Assembly (NCBI RefSeq): GCF_014836535.1
Contig: NZ_JACSQP010000001.1
Location: 348,337 to 412,336, forward strand
Direction: 5' to 3'
From: Microbacterium pullorum
GTDB lineage: Bacteria > Actinomycetota > Actinomycetes > Actinomycetales > Microbacteriaceae
Length of the DNA stretch: 64,000 nt
Below, in pieces: positions 45,951 through 55,081 of this stretch (within the stretch, counting starts at the first letter, position 1; each line of letters starts with the position of its first letter). The position numbers and the translations under genes are program-made. The notes under the pieces are model-generated. The model did no database searches, was not told where the DNA came from, and worked only from the letters and a program-made list of their open reading frames with translations.

Positions 45951-46972
45951 ATGTATGGGGAGTGCACAACAACGTCCTGACCACCGAACTTGTAGACCAA
46001 GGCTTTATCAGCCTCGGGTGGGACGACCTGCCTGATCTGAGCTCCATTGGCGGCGGGCGCGAGGGCCTCAAATCCGCCCTTGCAGGGGCGGACCCCGACG
46101 CCAAACCGCGGTCCATCGCAGGGCAGGCGGGCGTGCTCACTCGGTTCCGCGACGAGATGCGAATCGGTGATGTGATCGTCGCGCCGTACAAGCCCGATTC
46201 GACGATCAACTTGGGTGTAGTCACAAGTGATTACTACTTCGATCCCGAGGCTCGGGTGCATCGCCATCGACGACGGGTGGAGTGGAAGCGGCTGGGACTG
46301 CCTCGGACCCTCTTCTCGCAGGCCGCGCTCTACGAGATCGGTTCCGTGCTTGCGGTGTTTCGAGTGCGTCGACACGTCGATGAGTTCCTGGCTGCGCTAC
46401 GGAGCTCCGGGGAATCGCTGGACGAAATTGCCGAGACTGTTGACCGTGCGGCGGAGCAGACGGCTACGGACGATGAGATCGACGAACCGCGTGCATCCAG
46501 GATTGAGCGTCATACGCGTGACTTCGTGCTCGAAACGCTGCACCGAAAGCTCAGCCATGAGGAGTTTGAGGAGTTCACCGCCGCACTACTGCGTGCACTC
46601 GGGTATCAAGCGCGAGTCACGCAGTACTCGCAGGACGGTGGTGTCGATGTCATCGCGCATCGCGACCCGCTAGGCGTGGAACCTCCACAGATCAAGGTGC
46701 AGTGCAAGCACAAGACCGGCACGGTAGGTGCCCCGGAGGTCCAGCAGCTCATCGGCACTCAAGGGCTTGGCGAGCTGTCGCTGTTCGTCACGCTCGGCGC
46801 TTACTCGCGTGATGCGCTCGCGATCGAACGCCAGCGTCCGGGGCTCCGGTTACTGTCGGGGGAGGACGTCGTGACGATGGTGCTCGAAAACTATGCGGAG
46901 CTCCCGGAACCTTGGCGTGCAATCATCCCGCTCACCCGGGTGCTCGTCGTGGCGGATGCCGCGGAACGCTAG
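45947..46972 (+). CDS. Mrr-like restriction endonuclease with N-terminal reader-like domain
   Basis: A 341-residue protein. Residues about 1-140 (MNVWGVHNNV; RIGDVIVAPYKPDSTINLGVVTSDYYFDP) look like a PUA/EVE-type or Mrr-N module that may read modified bases. Residues about 185-320 are an Mrr-type nuclease: HEEFEEFTAALLRALGY, SQDGGVDVIAH (D234) and IKVQCKHK (Q252-x-K254 in place of ExK). Mrr proteins cut modified DNA (type IV). Being coupled to hsdR by ATGA overlap, it may cover phages that escape type I by base modification (inference). Confidence 0.85.
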   Translation: MNVWGVHNNVLTTELVDQGFISLGWDDLPDLSSIGGGREGLKSALAGADPDAKPRSIAGQAGVLTRFRDEMRIGDVIVAPYKPDSTINLGVVTSDYYFDPEARVHRHRRRVEWKRLGLPRTLFSQAALYEIGSVLAVFRVRRHVDEFLAALRSSGESLDEIAETVDRAAEQTATDDEIDEPRASRIERHTRDFVLETLHRKLSHEEFEEFTAALLRALGYQARVTQYSQDGGVDVIAHRDPLGVEPPQIKVQCKHKTGTVGAPEVQQLIGTQGLGELSLFVTLGAYSRDALAIERQRPGLRLLSGEDVVTMVLENYAELPEPWRAIIPLTRVLVVADAAER

Positions 46973-47202
46973 GTCATGCCGGTGCTTCCCATTGACGCGA
47001 CAGGGGGAGGATCAGGATCGGGACGCCCGCGGCAAGAACCCCCAGCCTTGCGAGCGGCCCCGCGGCGAAGATGATGAATCTTGGAACGCGCTCGGCTCGG
47101 CGACCCGGCCGCGCGTCGCGGAGTCGATTTGCACTCCGAGCGCGAGGTATTCGTCGAGACCATGGGAGCGGCCATGGGTGCCGCTGCATCATAAGTGGCG
47201 GG

Positions 47203-50200
47203 CTACGCGACGGTATCTTCTTTATCTGCCGGTGTTGCACGATCCGCAAGCCGCGCCGACCGCAGACCCTGGCGATATCCGTCGAGCGCGCTCGCCCTGT
47301 CCGACGCGCTCCCATACTTGTAGGCCCGATCGCGGAGGAGGACGCACAGCTTCAGCACGTCGTCGAGATTGTCTGACGGTGGACCCGAAACGTAGCGGTC
47401 CTCGCACATCCAGCGAAGATAGCTGCTGGTGATCCAGGTATTCTCCGCAGTGTTCAGAAGCGTCATCACCTGCTGTGGCCAGCTGGGCGCCCCGAGAATC
47501 ACCGCGAAGAGCATCCCCGCCGTGATCCTCTCTGCGCCTGATTGAAATCCGCCGTTAGTGATCGCAGCGGAGAACACCGGCTCAAGCTTCGGCGTAACAA
47601 GCTTCGTCGTCATTCCTCCGACCGCGGTCGCGACAGGGATTGACTTCGAGAGGGACTCGATAAAGTCCGCCTTGTCCTCATCGGATTTCCAGTCGGTGTC
47701 GTCGCTGGAAAGTTCGACCATTCGAGTGAGGTAGGCCTGGAAATCTGCTTGGCGGGCGTCGAAAGAGTGCATCGCGATCACGCGACCCCATGTCTCAAGG
47801 ACCTTCTCCAGCATGTCTCGTTTGAGATCTAGATCGGCGACCTGGTCGGAGTCTCGTAGCACCGCGGAGGAAAATTCGACTATGCGGCGCGTGACGGCTG
47901 GCGGGCGCATCTTCTCCAGGACAAGGTTGTACTTGATGCGGTCTCCACCCTCCGGTACGTCATAGTCCTCAATGTCGAGCCTGGGTGCTTGCGTGACCGC
48001 CAGCTCCTTGTGGCTTTCGGGGCCTATCACTTCGATGGGGGCCATGACGTCGTACGGAGAGCCCAGTTCCAGAGGCTGATCGAGGACGCTGAGCACGGCC
48101 TCGCGGGACCTAGCCAAGAGCTCTCGGTCGTGCCGAACGAGGGCGGCATAACGCGTCACAAGCGGCGCGTACCAAAAGACGTCCGACGTGATCAGAGAGC
48201 GGAAGTCGGGGTCCGCCGACGCGCGCTTCGCTGCATATAGGAGGAACACCGCGCTCCGTGAGAAATGGACCTCCGTGCCGTCTCGCCGCAGGACACGGCG
48301 GCCGAGCAAGAACGCCACGACCTCGCTGGCTGATGCAGGCCAACTGAACGAGTCGATTGCGGACTGAACGACTTCAAGCGTCCGTACTTCGTCGAACCGA
48401 TCGACCTTCGCCTCGACCATGCGCTGCGCGAGGATGGTGAGAATTGCCTCGACATCGCGACCCGTCAGCGGCCCACTGATTGCATGGTGTGGATCCCCGT
48501 GCATGAGAAGCAACTCGACATAGGAGTCGAGCAGGGAAATGGATGACGAAACCTCTGGTGCTTTTCCGCTCACGAGCAAGTACAGGAGCAGGGTCACGTT
48601 AAACGGAGTACGTTGCAGTCCCTCGTTGTCCAGAAACTCGATGAGTTCGGCGGCAATGCGCTCGCCTTCAGAGGGCGCGACGCAACGCGCGAGAATTTCT
48701 ACGTCGGACTTTCGGAGTCGTCCGACGTAAACAGTGCGCGGGATGACGCCTCGGCTTCGAAGCTGGCCAACGATCTCCTCCTCGCGTCCGCTCCGGCAAC
48801 CGACATACGTGGCGACGGCAACCCCCTGTGCCAGCTCACCCATCACCTGAGTCGACACGCGCGGCTTCTCCGGGTCAAAATCATCGAGCGCCAAAACGAT
48901 GTCTGGCACCGCGTCGCCTCGCCGAGCGATGAGGCCGAGCTGGCGCGCGCGGTCTTCGATGGCGGCTCCCAGCGGAACTCTAGTGGCGCGGCACTCATGA
49001 AATGGGACATAAATCGGCGCGGCCGCTCCGAGCTCACGCGAAGCTTCATTGGCGAGCCATTTGAGCGCCGTCGTGACGCCCGCGCCCTCGTCTCCGACAA
49101 CGACGACGAAGTCGTCGCTACGCGCAATGTCAGCAGCATGAAGTCGAGGCAATCTCTGGGCCCCGCTGCCGCGTCGTCGTCTGGTTAGGACGGAGTGCGG
49201 CACCGACGAGAGGATCGGCGGCAAGATGACGCCCGCCTCACCAGAATGAGCAACGTCTAGCAGCTCCTCGAGTACCGATTCTGAACGCATGTTCAGTGCG
49301 AGCTCTTCGCGAGCTTCAGCGAATGCGTCGCGCGCCATGCCCGCCGGCGTCAAACTCAGCGCCGTTGTTGGCTGAAGGTGCGCTTCCAGGAACGGCGCAA
49401 GGTCTTCGTAGTTATCGCCGTAAGCCACAGGTTCAATCGCGTCGTTGGCGTGTTCTCGCCGTAGGTCATCGACCTCTCGCGCGCGGCAAAGTCGCACGTG
49501 GTGGACGCCGGAGTTCTGGAATGTTTGTCGGTGCCACTTGAGTAGTTCGCCGAGATTGGGGTCAGCCATTCCTGCACCGAACCCGACGTAGACGAGGGTT
49601 TTCACACTTGAGATCGCCTTCTGAAGCGCCTGCGTGGCGGCGTCAGCCACGACCGCAGCGTAGTCACTCTCCGTCAAGACGAGCGACCCCGGCTGGTCCC
49701 AGGTCCCATGAAGATGACCGATCGCCTCCGACTCGCCAGCTAGCAGTCGCTGCAAATGGGCCGCGTCGGTCCATGTCGCGCTCGGTCGCCCCGAGGCCCT
49801 TTCGATCAAATCATCGTAATTGGTCGTGAGTATCGGAAATGGATAAGCGCACAACGCCTTCGCGAGACGGTCATCCTGGAGAGGCAGTTGTCCGACCTCA
49901 GCCCTCAGCCAGTCTGCGAAGTTCTGGCTGTCTTTCCCGCCCAGTGCGGAGGTGATCATTCCCGCTGCCCCGATGACGGCCTCTGAACTGCCCGTCTCAC
50001 GTGCGAACGAGATCTGCATGTCGACGAGAGCGCTCCAGCCGCTTGCCTGAGTGGTGGTCTGTTCTGCACGTGCTCGCCCGCTCTCCAGAAGGCCCAACCA
50101 AGTCGCGGTTGGCGCTTTGCCGGAGAGCGCGGCCGACGCGCCGGTCCCCACGACGAACACAACCCCTGACGACGACACCGCGCGCGCGAACGCATTGAGC

Positions 50201-50226
50201 GACAATTGACCCTCCGACTCTCCCAT
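47203..50226 (-). CDS. SIR2-STAND defence protein candidate
   Basis: About 1007 residues. N-terminal SIR2-like NADase domain (about 1-285): GTGASAALSG, LTTNYDDLIERA, GHLHGTWDQ, VLTESDY, VGFGAGMADPNLG. Then a STAND-like NTPase: VVVVGDEGAGVTTALKWLA at about 375-390, where the Walker A lysine is replaced by Val, and Walker B IVLALDDFD (about 443-451). The C-terminal half is helical and probably senses a target. It resembles Avs5-type or other SIR2-STAND antiphage proteins that deplete NAD. ATG 50226 is used; TTG 50205 after GGAGGG is a good alternative start. GC is visibly lower than in the flanks. Confidence 0.82.
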   Translation of the reverse strand: MGESEGQLSLNAFARAVSSSGVVFVVGTGASAALSGKAPTATWLGLLESGRARAEQTTTQASGWSALVDMQISFARETGSSEAVIGAAGMITSALGGKDSQNFADWLRAEVGQLPLQDDRLAKALCAYPFPILTTNYDDLIERASGRPSATWTDAAHLQRLLAGESEAIGHLHGTWDQPGSLVLTESDYAAVVADAATQALQKAISSVKTLVYVGFGAGMADPNLGELLKWHRQTFQNSGVHHVRLCRAREVDDLRREHANDAIEPVAYGDNYEDLAPFLEAHLQPTTALSLTPAGMARDAFAEAREELALNMRSESVLEELLDVAHSGEAGVILPPILSSVPHSVLTRRRRGSGAQRLPRLHAADIARSDDFVVVVGDEGAGVTTALKWLANEASRELGAAAPIYVPFHECRATRVPLGAAIEDRARQLGLIARRGDAVPDIVLALDDFDPEKPRVSTQVMGELAQGVAVATYVGCRSGREEEIVGQLRSRGVIPRTVYVGRLRKSDVEILARCVAPSEGERIAAELIEFLDNEGLQRTPFNVTLLLYLLVSGKAPEVSSSISLLDSYVELLLMHGDPHHAISGPLTGRDVEAILTILAQRMVEAKVDRFDEVRTLEVVQSAIDSFSWPASASEVVAFLLGRRVLRRDGTEVHFSRSAVFLLYAAKRASADPDFRSLITSDVFWYAPLVTRYAALVRHDRELLARSREAVLSVLDQPLELGSPYDVMAPIEVIGPESHKELAVTQAPRLDIEDYDVPEGGDRIKYNLVLEKMRPPAVTRRIVEFSSAVLRDSDQVADLDLKRDMLEKVLETWGRVIAMHSFDARQADFQAYLTRMVELSSDDTDWKSDEDKADFIESLSKSIPVATAVGGMTTKLVTPKLEPVFSAAITNGGFQSGAERITAGMLFAVILGAPSWPQQVMTLLNTAENTWITSSYLRWMCEDRYVSGPPSDNLDDVLKLCVLLRDRAYKYGSASDRASALDGYRQGLRSARLADRATPADKEDTVA

Positions 50227-50233
50227 TGAGCAA

Positions 50234-50251
50234 CATGCCGATCTTGGCATG
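50234..50251. promoter_or_regulatory. Perfect 18-bp inverted repeat before the SIR2-STAND gene
   Basis: CATGCC (50234-50239), GATCTT, GGCATG (50246-50251) lies 8 bp upstream of ATG 50226. A regulator bound here could repress this potentially toxic gene. No regulator gene is adjacent. Confidence 0.5.
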
Positions 50252-50546
50252 CTGTGGCGGTGCGGCGTCGAACATGTCGACGGTGCGTCGCCATAGTCGT
50301 CCAGGCTGCGGGCGTATGCCTATGCCTGCCGACGCCGACCCAGCGGGACTTCTCATGACGCGGGGCATTCACGGTAGAGCGTGGAGCCGTTTGATCCAGC
50401 CACCCGTGAGTCCATCCCGAGCGTGCTCCAACGGTAATCGAAGGCTGAGTTCGACTTGCCTAGCTAGCTGCACGGCGTGAATAGCGCGCGGTGCGCGACG
50501 CTGCGTGGCAGCGCGGCTTAGACATGCGTCGTCCGGCGCCTGAAGC
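50252..50546. other. Intergenic region at the island edge, no gene seen
   Basis: About 295 nt between the SIR2-STAND promoter side and the dehydrogenase terminator. No open frame with a ribosome site, no tRNA and no clear repeat is visible. It may hold the junction of the island, but I see no direct repeat matching the tRNA-Arg flank. Confidence 0.4.
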
Positions 50547-50576
50547 GGCCCGCCCTCCAAACCGGAAGGGCGGGCC
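50547..50576 (-). terminator. Hairpin downstream of the alcohol dehydrogenase gene
   Basis: GGCCCGCCCT (50547-50556) pairs with AGGGCGGGCC (50567-50576). It lies 17 nt after the dehydrogenase stop on the minus strand. There is no T tract. Confidence 0.65.
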
Positions 50577-50592
50577 GTAATCACAAACAACC

Positions 50593-51609
50593 TCAGTCGA
50601 ACACGACAGTCACCTTGTCCGCCGCCCCCGGCGTCGCCGCGACCTTCAGCGCTTCGAGCGCCTGGTCGAACGGGAACCGGTGGCTGATGATCTTCGCGTA
50701 CTTCTCCCAGTTCTCGACGATGTCGTCGGTCACCTCGAAGATCTCGGTCGGGTAGCCCATCGCCCACACGATGTTCAGCTCGGACTGCAGGATGCCGCCG
50801 AAGTCCAGCTCCACCGGCTTCTTGTGCACCGCGACGATGCCGAGCGTGGCACCGTGCTTTGCCATGTTCGCGGCGGTCTGCGGCACGACAGAGACGCCCG
50901 CGGCATCCAGGTAGATGTCGGTGCCCGGACGCACGCCCCGCACCCACGGGGTGGCGCCGTCGCCGTGCAGTTCGACCAGGCGGGCGCCGACGTCTTCCTT
51001 GGACGAGTCGATGACGGCATCCGCACCGATCTCCAGTGCCTTCTCGAGGCGAGAGGGAATCACGTCGACGACGACGATGTGGCTCGCGCCCTTGCGGCGG
51101 TAGCCGAGCAGCGCGCCCAGGCCGATGGGTCCGGCGCCGAAGATGACGACCTTGTCGCCCTCCTTCACGCCGGTGCGGTTGACGGCGTGCAGGGCGACGG
51201 CCATCGGCTCGTTGAGCGCGGCGACATCCCACGGCACATCGTTGGGGATGACCTTCAGCTGCACACCCGGCGCGGCATCGTGCACGACGACGTACGGGGT
51301 CAGACCGCCCTGGGCGCCCCCGGAGCCGAGCAGCCCGTCGGTGAAGCGCATCGTGTCGATGACGACGTGGTCGCCGACGGTGAAGCCCTCGACCTCGGCG
51401 CCGATCTCGACGATCTCCGCGGCCGGCTCGTGGCCCAGGGGAGTGGCGCCCTGACGGGGCGGGATGCCGCCGTAGCTCGCGTACATCGCGTCGGAGCCGC
51501 AGATGCCGCACGCGCGCATGCGCAGCAGCACGTCGCGGGGTCCGACCTCGGGCTTGTCGACCTCGACCCAGTCGATCTGGTTGACACCGGTGATGTGGAC
51601 AGATTTCAT
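50593..51609 (-). CDS. Zinc-type alcohol/polyol dehydrogenase without structural zinc lobe
   Basis: A 338-residue medium-chain dehydrogenase: catalytic zinc ligands in CGICGSD and GHEPA, and the Rossmann motif VIFGAGPIGLGALLGYRRKG. The four-cysteine structural zinc lobe is replaced by MRFTDGLLGSGGAQGG. It probably oxidises a polyol or secondary alcohol. The ATG at 51609 follows AGGAGGGCCCC. It stands alone, diverging from the lamin-tail gene. Confidence 0.88.
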   Translation of the reverse strand: MKSVHITGVNQIDWVEVDKPEVGPRDVLLRMRACGICGSDAMYASYGGIPPRQGATPLGHEPAAEIVEIGAEVEGFTVGDHVVIDTMRFTDGLLGSGGAQGGLTPYVVVHDAAPGVQLKVIPNDVPWDVAALNEPMAVALHAVNRTGVKEGDKVVIFGAGPIGLGALLGYRRKGASHIVVVDVIPSRLEKALEIGADAVIDSSKEDVGARLVELHGDGATPWVRGVRPGTDIYLDAAGVSVVPQTAANMAKHGATLGIVAVHKKPVELDFGGILQSELNIVWAMGYPTEIFEVTDDIVENWEKYAKIISHRFPFDQALEALKVAATPGAADKVTVVFD

Positions 51610-51811
51610 GGGGCCCTCCTGGCGCCTTTGACCTGGTCGGCAGGGTTCGCGCGACCATCTCCAGCGTAGTCGAACAGTGTTCGGAAATGCGGGTGAAACG
51701 AGGGTCACGGCATCCGGTCATGCGGAGTTCACCGTGCGGTCACCCGGTCGACGGATTCACGTCAGGCGATGCCGATGGCCTCGAAAGGTTGGTTTCGACC
51801 CGAGGAGATTG

Positions 51812-54800
51812 ATGAGCCGTCTGACCCGCGCGTTCGCCGCGACGGTGGTGTGCGCGCTGGGCGCCGCCGCCGTGGTGGCCGCGCCCGCCGCCGCACTCGC
51901 CGCTGAGCCCGGCATCCGCATCAATGAGATCGAGTCCTCCGGGGGAGTGCCCGGGGATTGGATCGAGCTGCACAACGCCGGCTCGGCGCCCGTGGTGCTC
52001 GACGGATACACCGTCAAGGATGACGACGACACCCACGCCTACGAGCTGCCGCCCGGCACGCAGCTCGCGCCCGGCGCGTACCTCGTGCTCGACGAACTGA
52101 TCGGCGAGGCCGGGCACCTCGACTTCGGCCTCGGCAAGGCTGACCGGGCGCGCCTGTTCGACCCGGCGGGCCAGCTCGTCGACGAGCACGGCTGGAGCGA
52201 GCACGCGGTCGCCACCTGGGCGGTCGCACCCGACGGCACGTGGGCGCAGGCATCCGCCCCGACCAAGGGCGCGGAGAATGTGTTCGCCGCGCCGGAGACG
52301 CCCGCGGCGGGCGTGGTCGTGCTGAACGAGGTCGACTCGCAGCCGGCGGACTGGGTGGAGCTGTACAACCCCGGCGCCGAGGCGCTGGACATCTCGGGCT
52401 TCGAAATCCGCGACAACAGCGACGACCACCGCTGGCGCTTCCTTCCCGGCACTTCGATCGCCGGCGGCGCGTACCTCGTCGTCGACGAGAACACCGTCGG
52501 CGCGGTGGGGGAGGGCACGGCGCCCTTCCGCGACCCGATCGGCATCGGCAGCGTCGACCGCATCCGCCTGTTCGACGCGGCCGGCGCGCTGCTCGACGAC
52601 ACCGAGCCGTGGCAGGGACACGCCGCGATCGACGGGGATGCCGCGGCAGCAACGCTCGCCCGCTGTCCCGACGGCGAGGGACCCTTCGTGCTCGCGTACC
52701 CCACTCCGGGGGCATCCAACACGTGCGTCCCGCCGACGGTCGCGATCAACGAGATCGAGTCGAACGGCGACGCGACCGACTGGGTCGAGGTCGTCAACAC
52801 CGGCTCGGCGGCGGTCGACCTGTCGGGGTGGACCCTCATGGACAACGACCCCGTCGGGCACGCCGCCGAGACCACGCCGCTCGCTGCCGGCACGGTGCTC
52901 GAGCCGGGCGCGTACTTCGTGTTCGACCAGCCGCGCGACTTCGTGTTCGGCCTGGGCAACGGCGACACCGTGACGGTGCGCGACGCGCGCGGCAACACCG
53001 TCGCCGAGCACCGGTACGACGCGCACGCGAACGGGGTGTGGGCGCGCTGCGCCGACGGCGTCGGTGCGTTCGCCGACCTCGAGACGGCGACGAAGGGCAC
53101 GCGCAACGCCTGCGGCAACCCGGTGCGCATCAACGAGGTCGAATCCGACGGCGGCTCGCCCGACGACTGGATCGAGCTGGTGAACCCCACGTCGACCGCG
53201 CTGGATGTCGCCGGCATCCGCGTCTCTGACGACGACGACACCCACGCGTATGTGCTGCCGGGCGGCTCGACGATCGCACCCCACGGGTACCTCGTGCTGG
53301 AGCGCGCCGACCTCGGCTTCGGCCTGGGCGGGGGCGACACGGTGCGCCTGTTCGAGGGTGACGAGCTGATCGATTCCGCCTCGTGGGGTGCCGGTCACGC
53401 GGCCACGACGTGGGGCCGCTGCCCCGACGCCACCGGCCCGTTCGCAGTCACCGCCGAGTCCACCAAGGGAACGGCGAACGTGTGCCAGGGCGACATCCCG
53501 CTCGGGGTGTGGCCGGGCGCCGAGACGGTGCGCGCACTGGATGAGACCCCGATGTTCCTCGCCGACAGCTCGGGACTCGACGTGCAGCAAACGACCGACG
53601 GCACCTTTCTGTGGGCCGTGGACAACGGCACCGGTCGCTACTGGAAGCTCGCCGTCGCGGCCGACGGGACGGTCGCCTTCGCAGACGGCTGGGCCGACGG
53701 CAGGCGCGCGCGCTTCCAGAAGGATGCCGGCGACCCCCGGGCGGCGGGTCCGGATGCCGAGGGCATCACGATCGCTGGGGACGGGTTCGTCTACCTGGCG
53801 TCTGAGCGCGACAACTCCGCCAAGGGCGTGAACCAGAACGTCGTGCTGAAGCTCGATCCCACCGCCCCCGGGCCTGACGTCGTCGCGATGCAGCAGTGGG
53901 ATCTCACGGCGCAGCTGCCGGCGGTGAGCGCCAATCTCGGCATGGAGGCGATCGAGTGGATCGCCGATGCCGACCTCGCCGGCAAGCTCGTCGACGCGAA
54001 CACGAACGCGCTGTACGACCCGGCGCGCTACCCGCTGCACGGCGACGGGCTGATCGTCGTGGCTGTCGAGGACGGCGGCGGCCTCTCGGCGTTCGCGCTC
54101 AACAGCGACGGCTCCACGCAGCTGGTCGCCACGATCGATCCGGGGCTGCCGGGTGTCATGGCGCTCGACTACGACACCGTGCTCGACGTGCTGTGGGCCG
54201 TGTGCGACGACGGATGCGACGGCAGGGCCGCGCAGGTCACGCTCAACGGCACCTCGCAGCCGGCCATCGCGCACGTCGCGCGACCGGGCGGGATGCCGAA
54301 CGTCAACAACGAGGGCTTCGCCACGATGCCGGTGGTCGCGGCGGGCGCGACCGAGCGGGCCGCGTGGTGGTTCGAGGACGGCGTCGAGGCGGGCGCGCTG
54401 CGGCTGGGGTCGGTGCGCGTTGTGGACGGTGCGGAGCCGGGGGAGCCGGGGACGCCGGGTGAGCCTGGGGAGCCGGGAACGCCGGGGACGCCGGGGACGC
54501 CTGGAGCGCCCGGGCTGCCCGGAGCGCCCGGTGCGCCGAGCGGTCCGGCCGCGCCGACGGCGCCGCTGCCCGGTTCGGGCCTCACCGCCGAGAACCGCGG
54601 CACGCTGACGGCACCGGCATCCGCCGCCGCCGGCGCGCGCATCACGATCGGGGTGGGCGCGGCGCACGCGGGCCGCGACGTCGAGGTGTGGATGTACTCC
54701 ACCCCGGTGCAGATCGGGCAGGGCACGCTGGATGCCGCGGGTCGCATCTCCGTGGTGGTGCCGGCCGACACCACCCCCGGCATGCACCGCCTCGCGGTCT

Positions 54801-54964
54801 ACGCGGATGGTGATCTGCTCGGCTGGACCGACATCCGCATCACGGGCGCCGCGTTGGCCGTCACCGGCGGCGCCGGTGCGGAGGGCGCCGCGGTGCTGGG
54901 CGTGCTGCTGGTGCTGCTGGGCGGGGCCGGCGTGGCGATGCGACGACGAGCCGCCACGCGGTGA
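51812..54964 (+). CDS. Large surface protein: four lamin-tail domains, propeller-like domain, collagen-like linker, LAVTG anchor
   Basis: A 1050-residue exported protein. Signal peptide 1-31 (ends AAALAA). Four lamin-tail-type beta domains start near residues 33, 165, 310 and 437, each with an (I/L)NE(I/V)(E/D)S...DW(I/V)E(L/V) opening. About 565-873 resembles the phytase-like esterase/beta-propeller family (LDVQQTTDGTFLWAVDNGTG; GFVYLASERDNSAKG). A collagen-like Gly-Pro-x run spans about 876-910, then an Ig-like domain. LAVTG (about 1015), a membrane helix and RRRAATR fit sortase-E anchoring. Ligand or substrate unknown. ATG 51812 follows CGAGGAGA. Confidence 0.87.
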   Translation: MSRLTRAFAATVVCALGAAAVVAAPAAALAAEPGIRINEIESSGGVPGDWIELHNAGSAPVVLDGYTVKDDDDTHAYELPPGTQLAPGAYLVLDELIGEAGHLDFGLGKADRARLFDPAGQLVDEHGWSEHAVATWAVAPDGTWAQASAPTKGAENVFAAPETPAAGVVVLNEVDSQPADWVELYNPGAEALDISGFEIRDNSDDHRWRFLPGTSIAGGAYLVVDENTVGAVGEGTAPFRDPIGIGSVDRIRLFDAAGALLDDTEPWQGHAAIDGDAAAATLARCPDGEGPFVLAYPTPGASNTCVPPTVAINEIESNGDATDWVEVVNTGSAAVDLSGWTLMDNDPVGHAAETTPLAAGTVLEPGAYFVFDQPRDFVFGLGNGDTVTVRDARGNTVAEHRYDAHANGVWARCADGVGAFADLETATKGTRNACGNPVRINEVESDGGSPDDWIELVNPTSTALDVAGIRVSDDDDTHAYVLPGGSTIAPHGYLVLERADLGFGLGGGDTVRLFEGDELIDSASWGAGHAATTWGRCPDATGPFAVTAESTKGTANVCQGDIPLGVWPGAETVRALDETPMFLADSSGLDVQQTTDGTFLWAVDNGTGRYWKLAVAADGTVAFADGWADGRRARFQKDAGDPRAAGPDAEGITIAGDGFVYLASERDNSAKGVNQNVVLKLDPTAPGPDVVAMQQWDLTAQLPAVSANLGMEAIEWIADADLAGKLVDANTNALYDPARYPLHGDGLIVVAVEDGGGLSAFALNSDGSTQLVATIDPGLPGVMALDYDTVLDVLWAVCDDGCDGRAAQVTLNGTSQPAIAHVARPGGMPNVNNEGFATMPVVAAGATERAAWWFEDGVEAGALRLGSVRVVDGAEPGEPGTPGEPGEPGTPGTPGTPGAPGLPGAPGAPSGPAAPTAPLPGSGLTAENRGTLTAPASAAAGARITIGVGAAHAGRDVEVWMYSTPVQIGQGTLDAAGRISVVVPADTTPGMHRLAVYADGDLLGWTDIRITGAALAVTGGAGAEGAAVLGVLLVLLGGAGVAMRRRAATR

Positions 54965-54970
54965 GGTGAC

Positions 54971-55012
54971 GAGGCTCGGCACGTGGCGTCGTTGACGCGC
55001 GTGCCGGGCCTC
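54971..55012 (+). terminator. Terminator of the lamin-tail gene
   Basis: GAGGCTCGGCACG (54971-54983) pairs with CGTGCCGGGCCTC (55000-55012) with a single T-G pair, 6 nt after the stop. Confidence 0.75.
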
Positions 55013-55081
55013 GCGCGCTGCGCGAGCGTGTGAGACTGCTCGAGCAGGAGGTCGAGACCCTCCGGAATCTGAGGGAGCGGC

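Noticed and set aside
46973..47202. Small minus-strand gene between the Mrr and SIR2-STAND genes
   Set aside because: A frame with a hydrophobic stretch exists but has no ribosome site and lies between convergent gene ends.
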